This document shows, one piece after another, positions 1-8,500 of a stretch of DNA of 12,135 bases; within the stretch, counting starts at the first letter, position 1, and every line of letters starts with the position of its first letter. The stretch spans positions 1 through 12,135 of the forward strand of contig JAJQAT010000073.1 in NCBI GenBank assembly GCA_021203665.1. The letters are read 5' to 3'. Below the pieces are notes generated by a model. The model did not search any database. It was not told the origin of the DNA and saw nothing but the letters and a program-made list of their open reading frames with translations. Made by a program: the position numbers and the translations under genes. Origin of the DNA: Bacillota bacterium. Lineage in GTDB: Bacteria > Bacillota > Clostridia > UBA1381.

Positions 1-1
1 G

Positions 2-394
2 GATTTGTTTGACAAATCGCTCTCTCCGCGCGACGGGCAGTATAATCTGTATCATTCGGGCGACATTAACGCGTACCATGTTTCATATTTCCGCAGAAAA
101 TGGGAGGACGAGCGCGGTTTTCATACCTGCAACCTCAGGAAAAGCAAGGGCTTTCACCTTGTGGTGCAGGGAGCGGATCCTATTCCGAGCTGTGAGGACG
201 CGTTTGACAGCTACCATATACAGCTTGTAAAGAAAAACGGAAAAATAGATTTTGCGGTAAACGATTTAACGGTATTCTCATGGCAGGACGACGGACATAC
301 ATACGGTCCTGTTTTGGGCGGCGGAAAAATCGGTTTTCGCCAAATGGCGCCGATGATAGGAGAATACTCAAATTTAAAGGTATACGAAATTTAG
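2..394 (+). CDS. YesU-like DUF1961 family protein (3' part, start outside window)
   Basis: The reading frame is already open at base 2 (GAT), so the gene starts upstream; the TTG at base 5 is not a credible start. About 130 C-terminal residues are present. They match my knowledge of DUF1961, the family of Bacillus subtilis YesU, a concanavalin A-like fold of roughly 220 residues. Visible family landmarks are SYFRRKWEDERGFHTCNLRK, the following GFHLVVQGADPIPS, and near the end YGPVLGGGKIGFRQMAP. In B. subtilis, yesU lies in the rhamnogalacturonan (pectin) utilisation cluster, so a carbohydrate-binding or processing role is plausible, but the activity of the family is unknown to me. It is followed by a hairpin and then mutS2, with no visible functional link. 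Family assignment is fairly sure; function is open. Confidence 0.78.
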   Translation, partial: DLFDKSLSPRDGQYNLYHSGDINAYHVSYFRRKWEDERGFHTCNLRKSKGFHLVVQGADPIPSCEDAFDSYHIQLVKKNGKIDFAVNDLTVFSWQDDGHTYGPVLGGGKIGFRQMAPMIGEYSNLKVYEI

Positions 395-401
395 CAAAAT
401 C

Positions 402-426
402 AGCGTGAAGCTTTACTTTTCACGCT
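402..426 (+). terminator. Intergenic hairpin between the DUF1961 gene and mutS2
   Basis: A perfect 8-bp stem (AGCGTGAA at 402-409, TTCACGCT at 419-426) encloses a 9-base loop, 7 bases after the DUF1961 stop. No T-run follows on the + strand; the sequence goes straight into the mutS2 ribosome binding site (GGAGGG, 428-433). It may be a weak terminator, an mRNA 3'-end stabiliser, or a structure affecting access to the mutS2 start. I rank these as undecided. Confidence 0.35.
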
Positions 427-438
427 TGGAGGGTGAAG

Positions 439-2832
439 ATGGATAAAAACAGCAAAGCGTTCAAAACGCTTGAATTTGACAAAATACTTGAACGTCTTTC
501 ATCATACACGGAAAGCGCGGACGTAAAAAAGCGCATAGGGGAGATTGTTCCTTATACGGAGCTGGACGAAGCCAAAGCGGCGCAGAGAGAAACCACCGAG
601 GCGATGAGTACGCTTTTAAAGCTCGGCTCGCCGCCGGTCAATTTGTCCGCGGAAAACGTCCTCGGCGCGGTTAAGCGCACCGAGATAGGCGGAACGCTGC
701 ACACAAAGGAATTTATGAATATTTCGCGGCTTTTGTATGTGGCAAGACGTATGAAATCATATCTCGGCGAGGCGGCGGACGAGTGCGCGCTGCTGCACGG
801 CATAGAGGAAAGCATAATAACCGCAAAGCAGCTTGAGGATAGGATAAACTCGTGTATAATATCGGAAAATGAAATCGCGGACGACGCGTCCGGCGAGCTT
901 AACACGATAAGACGGAAAATACGCAATCTAAACGGCAAAATCAAGGAAAATTTGGATTCAATGGTGCGCTCGGCGCATTATAAGAAATTCTTGCAGGACC
1001 CGATTGTAACAATGCGCTCGGACAGATACGTAATACCGGTAAAGAGCGAGTACCGCGGCGAGGTGAACGGAATAGTGCATGACACATCCGCAAGCGGCGC
1101 GACACTGTTTATAGAGCCTATGAGCGTGGTAAACAGCAATAATGAGATACGCGACCTTCGCGCGAAGGAGCAGCAGGAGATAGAGCGTATTTTAGCGGAG
1201 CTTTCCGCGCTGGTGTCGGAGAACAGCCACACTGTATTTGCAGATTATGAGCAGGTTACAAATCTTGATTTTATCTTCTGCAAGGGCAGGCTGTCGCTTG
1301 ACATGGACGCGAACGAGCCAAAGCTCAACGATAAGGGCATAATCCGCTATAAAAAGGCGCGTCACCCGCTTATCGACAAGGATAAGGTTGTGGCGAATGA
1401 TATTATGCTCGGCGGCGAGTATGACACGCTTGTTATAACAGGTCCCAACACGGGCGGCAAGACCGTCACGCTGAAAACAATAGGATTGTTCTCGATTATG
1501 GCGGCGGCGGGACTGCATATACCGGCGGGTGAGACAAGCGAGGCGGCGGTGTTCCATAATATATTTGCGGACATCGGCGATGAACAGTCGATTGAGCAGA
1601 GCCTGTCCACGTTCTCATCGCATATGGTGAATATAGTTAAGATACTTGAGAGGATAGATTTTAATTCCCTTGCCCTGTTTGACGAGCTCGGCGCGGGAAC
1701 AGACCCGACCGAGGGCGCGGCTCTTGCCGTTTCGATATTGGAATTTCTGCGCGCGAGAAAGGTCACTACCGTCGCGACCACGCATTACAGCGAATTAAAG
1801 CTGTTCGCGCTGTCCACGGACGGAGTGGAGAATGCCTCCTGCGAATTTAACGTGGCGACCTTGCAGCCTACCTATAAGCTGCTTATAGGCGTGCCGGGCA
1901 AATCGAACGCGTTCGCGATTTCAAGACGGCTCGGACTTGACGAGCGTATTATAGACAGAGCGAATGATATTCTGTCGGATGAGGATATAAAATTTGAGGA
2001 CGTAATAACCGAGCTTGAACAGAACAGAGCGCGGGCAAGAAAAGAAGCCGATGACGCGGCGAGAATGAAACGCGAGCTTACGGATTTAAGACGTCAGCTT
2101 GAAAGCGACAGAATAAAGCTCAAGGAGAATAAGTCGCGCATACTTGACGACGCAAGACGCGAGGCGAAAATACTTGTCATGGACGCGAAGGAGGAGGCTA
2201 ACGGCATAATTCGCGACCTTGAAAGGATGCGCCGACAGGGTGCGGCAAACGCTGATTTCGATAAGAAAACGGCGGCAATGCGCGACAAGCTGAAAAAGAA
2301 AGAGGACACCATAGACAAGGCTATGGCGCGCGCGGCGAAGCCGAAGAAAACGTATGCCGAGCCGCCCAAGGACTTAAAGCCGGGAGCAGCCGTAAAAATC
2401 GTTGACATGAATCAGGAGGCGACCGTGCTTAAGGCGCCCGATAAAAACGGCAATGTCCGCGTGCAGGCGGGTATCATAAAAATGGACGTGCATATAACGA
2501 ATTTGAAAAGGGTAGAGGACAACAAGTCCAAGGAGCTTGCGGAGAAGTACGTCAGAAACACAAGAGCCTTTGAGTCAAAGTCCAAGAATGTGTCAACCGA
2601 GGTTGACGTGAGAGGACAAAACCTTGAGGAGGCGTGGATGAATGTTGAAAAATTCCTTGATGACTGCTATCTTGCCGGCATATCGCCCGTGAGCATAATT
2701 CACGGCAAAGGCACCGGCGTGCTAAGAAAGGGCATACAGGGATATTTGAAGAAGCACCGTTATGTGAAGTCCTACCGCAACGGACGTTACGGAGAGGGCG
2801 AGGACGGAGTTACGATAGTGGAATTAAAATGA
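439..2832 (+). CDS. mutS2: MutS2 / RqcU ATPase with C-terminal Smr domain
   Basis: A MutS-family ABC ATPase of 797 residues, the usual size for MutS2 (about 785 in B. subtilis). Order of parts: N-terminal helical and lever region, with HDTSASGATLFIEP at residues 214-227; ATPase with Walker A GPNTGGKT from residue 335 and Walker B ending in D415-E416 within FDELGAGTDPTEGA; charged coiled coil around residues 520-640; a KOW-like stretch (GAAVKIVDMNQEATVLKA); and a Smr domain starting near VDVRG (722-726) with HGKGTG at 755-760. Smr domains carry nuclease activity in some family members. In B. subtilis the protein (RqcU) splits collided ribosomes to feed ribosome quality control; in other bacteria it is reported to suppress recombination. 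The ATG at 439 is preferred because GGAGGG (428-433) is 5 bases upstream; the GTG at 433 would overlap that site. It overlaps the next frame, so the two are probably co-transcribed. Confidence 0.97.
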   Translation: MDKNSKAFKTLEFDKILERLSSYTESADVKKRIGEIVPYTELDEAKAAQRETTEAMSTLLKLGSPPVNLSAENVLGAVKRTEIGGTLHTKEFMNISRLLYVARRMKSYLGEAADECALLHGIEESIITAKQLEDRINSCIISENEIADDASGELNTIRRKIRNLNGKIKENLDSMVRSAHYKKFLQDPIVTMRSDRYVIPVKSEYRGEVNGIVHDTSASGATLFIEPMSVVNSNNEIRDLRAKEQQEIERILAELSALVSENSHTVFADYEQVTNLDFIFCKGRLSLDMDANEPKLNDKGIIRYKKARHPLIDKDKVVANDIMLGGEYDTLVITGPNTGGKTVTLKTIGLFSIMAAAGLHIPAGETSEAAVFHNIFADIGDEQSIEQSLSTFSSHMVNIVKILERIDFNSLALFDELGAGTDPTEGAALAVSILEFLRARKVTTVATTHYSELKLFALSTDGVENASCEFNVATLQPTYKLLIGVPGKSNAFAISRRLGLDERIIDRANDILSDEDIKFEDVITELEQNRARARKEADDAARMKRELTDLRRQLESDRIKLKENKSRILDDARREAKILVMDAKEEANGIIRDLERMRRQGAANADFDKKTAAMRDKLKKKEDTIDKAMARAAKPKKTYAEPPKDLKPGAAVKIVDMNQEATVLKAPDKNGNVRVQAGIIKMDVHITNLKRVEDNKSKELAEKYVRNTRAFESKSKNVSTEVDVRGQNLEEAWMNVEKFLDDCYLAGISPVSIIHGKGTGVLRKGIQGYLKKHRYVKSYRNGRYGEGEDGVTIVELK

Positions 2833-2843
2833 ATGGAGTAAAA

Positions 2844-3335
2844 ATGGCAAAGGATAAAAAAACCGTAACCAACGCAATGCGTCTTTTGAGCGCGGCGAAG
2901 ATTGATTATGAAACCGTCGAATATGAAGCCGATGAGGTCGGAGAGCATTTCGGCGAGGCTATAGCGCGCTTGACGGGCATACCGCCCGAAAAATCCTTTA
3001 AAACGCTTGTGCTGCGCGGGGATAAAAGCGGAATAATTGTCGCGTGTGTGCCTGTCAAATGTGAGGTTGACCTCAAAAAGGCGGCAAAGGCATCGGGCAA
3101 TAAAAAGGTTGAAATGACGCACGTAAAGGAATTACTCGCGCTTACCGGATATATACGCGGCGGAGTATCGCCCGTGGGAATGAAGAAAAAATATCCCACT
3201 TACATTGACAAAAGCGCGGAAGATTTCGACACCATAGCGATAAGCGGCGGCAAATGCGGCTGTACGCTGCTCCTTGTGCCGTCCGACGTGAGGAAAGCGA
3301 CAGATTGTGAATTTGTCGATATTATAAGAAATTAA
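2844..3335 (+). CDS. ybaK: YbaK/EbsC-type aminoacyl-tRNA deacylase (Cys-tRNA(Pro) deacylase)
   Basis: A 163-residue single-domain protein of the YbaK/ProX editing superfamily. These enzymes hydrolyse Cys-tRNA(Pro), a product of prolyl-tRNA synthetase misacylation, in trans. Visible family marks are EKSFKTLVLRG with the invariant lysine K53 (K46 region in E. coli YbaK), the VPVKCEVDLKKAAKA stretch, and the GGVSPVGMKKK loop at residues 106-116. An ATG at 2829 overlaps the mutS2 stop, but GGAG at 2835-2838 sits 5 bases before the ATG at 2844, so the latter is chosen. The frame directly abuts mutS2, which implies one transcript. Substrate choice within the superfamily (Cys-tRNA(Pro) versus related editing) cannot be proved from sequence alone. 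Confidence 0.93.
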   Translation: MAKDKKTVTNAMRLLSAAKIDYETVEYEADEVGEHFGEAIARLTGIPPEKSFKTLVLRGDKSGIIVACVPVKCEVDLKKAAKASGNKKVEMTHVKELLALTGYIRGGVSPVGMKKKYPTYIDKSAEDFDTIAISGGKCGCTLLLVPSDVRKATDCEFVDIIRN

Positions 3336-3350
3336 AAAAGGAGAAAAAAT

Positions 3351-4610
3351 ATGTCAATTTTTAAAAGCGCGGATATACTGATTCCGCAAAACATAGATTT
3401 CACAAAATGGAGCGTGGTTGCGTGCGACCAATACACATCGGAGCCGCAGTATTGGGAGGACGTGAAAAGCATAGCAGATGACAGTCCGTCCGCGCTCAAT
3501 ATAATATTTCCGGAGGTGTACCTTGAGGACGGCGGCGCGGAAGAGCGAATAAAGAAAATAAATGCGGTAATGGAGGAGTATTTAAGCTCCGGACTTTTCA
3601 GGCAAATAGACGACAGCTTTATATACGTAAAGCGCACGCAGCCGAACGGCAAAACGCGTCACGGAATAGTCGGCGCGCTTGACCTTGAGGAATACGACTT
3701 CCGAAAAGGCTCACAGTCCAAAATCCGCGCGACCGAGGGGACAATAATAGAGCGCATACCGCCCAGACAGCGCATAAGAAAGAACGCGCCGCTTGAATCG
3801 CCGCATATTCTGATGCTTATGGACGACAGGGAAAAATCCGTCGTGGAGCCGCTTGAAAATATGACGGACAATTTTGAAAAAGCGTATGATTTTGATTTGA
3901 TGAAAGGCTCGGGTCATATCACGGGCTACATAGTGAATGAAACGGCTAAGAGGAATATACTTGAGGCGATAGAAAGGCTGGGCGATAAGGACGCTTTTGA
4001 AAAGAAATACGGCGTAAAGGACAAGGGAGTGCTTGTCTTTGCGGCGGGAGACGGAAACCATTCGCTCGCGACCGCCAAGACCTGTTGGGAGGAAATAAAA
4101 AAGGGACTGACGGACGAGGAAATAAAGACCCATCCGGCGCGGTTTGCGCTTGTGGAGCTTATGAATATCCATGATGACGCGCTTGAGTTTGAGCCGATAC
4201 AAAGGGTTATATTTGATACAGAGCCGAAAAAGCTTCTTGACGCGCTTGCTTCGTATTATAACGCGTCATACGAGGACAACGGCGGACAGCGCATCGACTA
4301 CACATACGGCGCGAACGAGGGAAGTATATATATAACCGAGACAAGCTCAAATCTTCCCGTGGGAACATTGCAGAAATTCCTCGATAAGTACCTTGCCGAA
4401 AATGGCGGAAGAATAGATTATATTCACGGAAACGATGTCGTCAAAAATCTTGCGGGCAGGGAAAACACAATAGGCTTTATGGTGGATTCAATGGAGAAGA
4501 ACGACCTGTTCACAACGGTTATAAAGGACGGCTCTCTGCCGAGAAAGACATTCTCAATGGGCGAAGCGGCGGATAAGAGATTTTATCTTGAATGCAAGAA
4601 AATAAGATAA
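3351..4610 (+). CDS. DUF1015 family protein
   Basis: A full-length 419-residue soluble protein of the DUF1015 family, recognised from its N-terminus (MSIFKSADILIPQ, then KWSVVACDQYTSEPQYW), the acidic FPEVYLED stretch and the central motif GDGNHSLATAK, with G233-D234-G235-N236-H237-S238. No signal peptide or membrane segment is visible. The central motif resembles the DGHHR-type motif I know from the ParB/sulfiredoxin-like fold, which would make nucleotide or phosphate chemistry possible; that is inference. In other Firmicutes I recall this family near serine-biosynthesis genes, but none is here. An AAGGAG-like site ends 7 bases before the ATG, and the gap to ybaK is 15 bases, so it is probably the last gene of the mutS2 cluster, closed by the terminator at 4616-4649. 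The biochemical role is unknown to me. Confidence 0.9.
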   Translation: MSIFKSADILIPQNIDFTKWSVVACDQYTSEPQYWEDVKSIADDSPSALNIIFPEVYLEDGGAEERIKKINAVMEEYLSSGLFRQIDDSFIYVKRTQPNGKTRHGIVGALDLEEYDFRKGSQSKIRATEGTIIERIPPRQRIRKNAPLESPHILMLMDDREKSVVEPLENMTDNFEKAYDFDLMKGSGHITGYIVNETAKRNILEAIERLGDKDAFEKKYGVKDKGVLVFAAGDGNHSLATAKTCWEEIKKGLTDEEIKTHPARFALVELMNIHDDALEFEPIQRVIFDTEPKKLLDALASYYNASYEDNGGQRIDYTYGANEGSIYITETSSNLPVGTLQKFLDKYLAENGGRIDYIHGNDVVKNLAGRENTIGFMVDSMEKNDLFTTVIKDGSLPRKTFSMGEAADKRFYLECKKIR

Positions 4611-4615
4611 CACAA

Positions 4616-4657
4616 AAGGCTGTTGACAAAACCATGTGTCAACAGCCTTAAATTTTT
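4616..4657. terminator. Bidirectional intrinsic terminator between the convergent DUF1015 and fumarase genes
   Basis: A perfect 13-bp stem (4616-4628 with 4637-4649) encloses an 8-base loop. On the + strand it is followed by AAATTTTT, starting 5 bases after the DUF1015 stop. On the - strand it is followed by TTTTGTG, and the stem begins 6 bases after the fumarase stop codon at 4656-4658. The T-tract on the + side overlaps that stop codon. It serves both convergent transcripts. Confidence 0.9.
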
Positions 4658-5498
4658 ATATGATTTCCACGGCGTGGCGCGTCGCGTGACAGTTTACATT
4701 AACCGCGACGGGCAGTCCCGCTATATGAGTGGGGAATGTTTCCACGTTTACCGCAAGCGCGGTGGTTGTGCCGCCCATACCCTGCGGACCTATTCCGAGC
4801 CTGTTTATTTTTTGGAGCAATGTTTCTTCAAGCTCCGCGTAAAACGGATTTTCGTTTGAGGTGTCAATATCACGCGTAAGCGCCTTTTTTGCAATCTGCG
4901 CCGCCTTATCCATAGTGCCGCCGATTCCCACGCCTATAACCATAGGCGGGCAAGGATTCGCACCCGCTTTTCTGACGGTTTCGATAACGAAATCAATCAC
5001 GCCGTCAAGTCCGTCGGACGGATTGAGCATTTTAAGCCCGCTCTTGTTTTCACTGCCGAAGCCCTTTGGCGCATAGGTGATTTTTATTTTATCGCCCTTT
5101 ACAAAATCATAGTAAATAACCGCCGGAGTATTGTCCTTTGTATTTACGCGGTCAAGCGGGTCGCGCACGACGGATTTTCTCAAATATCCGTCCGTGTAGC
5201 CGAGAGCGACGCCCTTGTTTACCGCGTCGGTAATCGTGTCGCCCTCCACAAAAACCTCGTTTCCTATTTCTATAAAGAACACAGCCATTCCGGTGTCCTG
5301 GCATATGGGAACCTCTTTATTATCGGCAATTTCCGCGTTCTTCAAAAGATTTTTCAGCACACCCTTTGAAATGTCGGATTTTTCGGTTTGAACGCCGTTT
5401 TCGAGCGCGCGTTTTATATCGCCGTTTATGTGGCAGTTCGCCTTTATGCACATAGCCTTTACGGCATTGGTTATTTCATCCGAATTAATAATACGCAT
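4656..5498 (-). CDS. fumA: Class I fumarate hydratase, alpha subunit ([4Fe-4S])
   Basis: A 280-residue protein equal to the N-terminal half of class I iron-sulfur fumarases, or the alpha subunit of two-subunit fumarase/L-tartrate dehydratase. It would interconvert fumarate and malate in the cytoplasm with a beta partner. The three expected cluster cysteines are visible: C66 in VPICQDTGM, C183 in GANPCPPM and C270 in VNCHATRH. The GIGGTMDKAA (191-200) and GPQGMGGTTTALAV segments are also typical. The start ATG (5498) has GGAGGG 6 bases upstream, and the gene follows the glycosyltransferase stop by 12 bases, so it is very likely co-transcribed. The beta subunit gene, usually adjacent, is not on either side here. 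L-tartrate dehydratase or another class I hydro-lyase specificity cannot be excluded from sequence. The gene symbol is used loosely for the alpha subunit. Confidence 0.93.
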   Translation of the reverse strand: MRIINSDEITNAVKAMCIKANCHINGDIKRALENGVQTEKSDISKGVLKNLLKNAEIADNKEVPICQDTGMAVFFIEIGNEVFVEGDTITDAVNKGVALGYTDGYLRKSVVRDPLDRVNTKDNTPAVIYYDFVKGDKIKITYAPKGFGSENKSGLKMLNPSDGLDGVIDFVIETVRKAGANPCPPMVIGVGIGGTMDKAAQIAKKALTRDIDTSNENPFYAELEETLLQKINRLGIGPQGMGGTTTALAVNVETFPTHIAGLPVAVNVNCHATRHAVEII

Positions 5499-5510
5499 AG
5501 CTTTCCCTCC

Positions 5511-8500
5511 TTAAATCAATACCCAAGAGTCAAACCATTTCAGGAAGGTTTTGACGTAATCCACACTTACCGGCTGACCCGAAAGCACGGGGTAGAACAT
5601 TATAAACATCACTATCACAAGCGCCGCATAGCCGAATATGCAGTACATAGTGGCTTTTTTGTTCTTTGCGCCGTTATAAATGTTAAGCAGTGAATAGCCT
5701 ATCATAAGCACAATAAACGGCACGCAGGGGAAATAGTGATAGATAAATGTCAGTCTTGTAATGGGTATCCACGATACAAGCTGAGCGAGATATGCAATCA
5801 CAAGGAACAGCGCGTTTTTATCCTTTTTCTTGAATATGAGATAAACCATATAGAAGAAAGCGGGAATACCGAGCCACCATACAAGCGGGTTGCCGAATGA
5901 GCTTATGCCCTCCTTTATGCCCTCCGAAACCGTTCCGGAGTAGTACCATATCGGGCGTTTCATAATTATCCATTCATACCAGCGCGAGGAGAATGAATGC
6001 TCCGAGCCGAGTACCGTTTTTGAGTGATATGTCAGCATCGAATGTTGATTATCTATAATTGTTTGCAGTCCGTTCGAGTCGGGCGCCTTGAGGTACGGAA
6101 TATACGACAGGCAATATATGATTATCGGAACTACTATAAAGAACAGACAGCACCACAGCAGTGTTTTAATCATATACGGCTTGAAGTTTTCTATTATAAA
6201 CTTATGGCTTATTCCGTCCGTTGTACCCGACGGGTATTTAACGGCATAGCGGTATTCGCTGTAACGCCTGTAAAGCGTGATGAAGAACAGCACCGCAAGT
6301 CCCGCGCCGGCGTATATGCCCGTCCACTTGCTTGCTATGCCAAGTCCCATGCACGTTCCGCACAGCGCGAGCATACCGAGCGTCTTTTTAAACGGTGTGT
6401 CATAAAAGCTGGAGCTGTAATACTTGTACATAAAATAATACATCAGCATTATGAAGAACGTTACGTACACGTCAATGGTGGCAATTCGCGTTTGAGCGAA
6501 GTGCATAAAGTCAAACGTGAACAGCAGACACGTAATTATCGCGAGCCAGGATTTTTTCAGCAGCTTTTTCGCGAACATATATATTATCGGAACCATTATA
6601 ATTCCGAACACCGTTCCGACAATTCTCCAGCCGAAAGGACACATTCCGAACAGAAGTATTCCGAGCGCGATAAACACCTTGCCGAGCGGCGGATGCGTCC
6701 ACTCATACACGGACAGGCTGTGAACAAATTCGTAGCCGGTGCGCGCGTGATATATTTCGTCAAAGTATGTTCCGTTGCGGAAGGTAGAGCGTTCGGGAAC
6801 CTCGTCCTGCTCGTCAAACAAAGCCTCGCCGCCGCTTACCGACGCGGAAACGGGAGTGATAACATTGCCGTCCGAGTCAAGCAGAGCAAATTCCTTTAAG
6901 GACAGCTTACTGCCGTTGGTGGAAAGAGTTATATATCTCGCCTCGGCGGAAATATCCTTTTCCTCCCAGTGGAATACACTGCCGTCGGTGATTGTTTGCG
7001 AGTATGTTTCAATATTGTCGCTTGTCGTCATGGTAAGCGTAAGCGCGCGCTCCTCGCCAAGCTCGTATGAGCCGAGGAAGAATTTATACTTGCTTATGCT
7101 GTAGTCGTCGCCGAGGTCGAGAGTGACCTCTCCGTCGGATACCATATATTCGCTTTCCGGAGCGTGCATATCGCCGAGGTCGTACAGGGCGATGCCGGAG
7201 TATACCGCGGTGATAACAATCATAGCGATAACGTCTATTCTCGTTATTTTCGGGAATACCGCGCTCAGCGAGAAATGAAATTGTTTCTTCGGCGCGGCGG
7301 GCGGCGCGTATTTAACCGAGGATTTCTTGCCGCTTTTCGCCGATTTTGCGCTTACAGCCGCTGCTTTCGGAGAATAGTTTACATAATGCTTTTGCGTTAT
7401 ATATATCATATATATGAAAATAGCGATATTGACAAACGATGCGGCGTTGATTACGGGACTTTTGAAATATTTGTTTATATCTGTTTCGTAAATGAAAAGC
7501 ACCCACGCGGTATTAAAGAACTGCGAAAGGGTAACCGCGGAATACAGCGTATAATCATCTCTGTCCTCGGTCGTAATAAACGCCATAAGCAGCAAAATCA
7601 TAGCAGGAAACGCGTAACGGTCGTGCATCTTTGTTGAAAGCATAAAGGTCGCGAACGACAGCAAAGCGCCGACAAAGTAGTATTTTCCGTTGTTTTTGCT
7701 CTTGAAGAACACATATGCCGAATATGCGACGATTGCCGCGAGGATTATATATCCGAGAACGGTTGTAAACGCGTTAAGATCCGTCCAATTTTGATTGAAA
7801 GCTCCCCAAATATTGAAGGCGTTGACCGTTAAATACTGGTATGACGAAAGCGTCGCCTTGTATTGGTCGATTACATTCGTAAGTCCGAACGGGAGCGAGA
7901 TTATGAGCATCATCAAAATCGCGCCAAGTCCCCAAAGCAGATTTTTAACAAACGCGTCCTTATTGAATTTCGGCAGAAATACGTTCTCTATAATGCCGTA
8001 TATCACAAGCGGCGTGAAAATAAACGCCTGCGGCTTGATGAAAATACACAGCGCGAACATGAAATACGATATAATCATTTTTCGCTCGGAGATAAAGTAA
8101 ATCATCAGCAGCACAAGCAGAGTGTATACCGAGTCCACCTGTCCCCAAAGCGAGCTGTTCAATATTGCCGCGGGATTAAAGAGGTACAGCGAGGCAATAA
8201 GAGCCGAGATGCCGTCCGAGAATTTTTTTCTCGCTATTTTGTATATGAAAACTCCGGTGACAATATCGCATATGACGGCGGGCAGCTTGACAAGAATATA
8301 CTGCGCGCCGCCCGAAAAGCCGAAGAGCTTTTGCAAGGCACCCACAACGTAAAGCACATACATATATCCGGGCGGGTAGTCGTGGAACATATCGAGCGAG
8401 TAAAATTCGCCGAGTCCATGCTCAAAGGCGGCATTGGACCAGCCTATAAAGCAGTTCATATCCGTTTCATGCCCCTTGTATACCGCGCTGAGAATAACCT

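Noticed and set aside
552..944. Ser-rich open frame on the - strand inside mutS2
   Set aside because: Mirror of the Glu/Lys-rich mutS2 coding sequence; no independent coding evidence. The same applies to the - strand frames at 978-1781 and 2094-2408.
3711..4202. 163-residue open frame on the - strand
   Set aside because: Antisense to the DUF1015 gene and composed of a basic, motif-free sequence.
4623..4859. 78-residue open frame on the + strand after the DUF1015 gene
   Set aside because: Starts inside the bidirectional terminator and is antisense to the fumarase gene.
6024..6899. 291-residue open frame on the + strand
   Set aside because: It lies wholly antisense to the well-supported glycosyltransferase, has a basic His/Arg-rich composition typical of a shadow frame, and shows no family motif.
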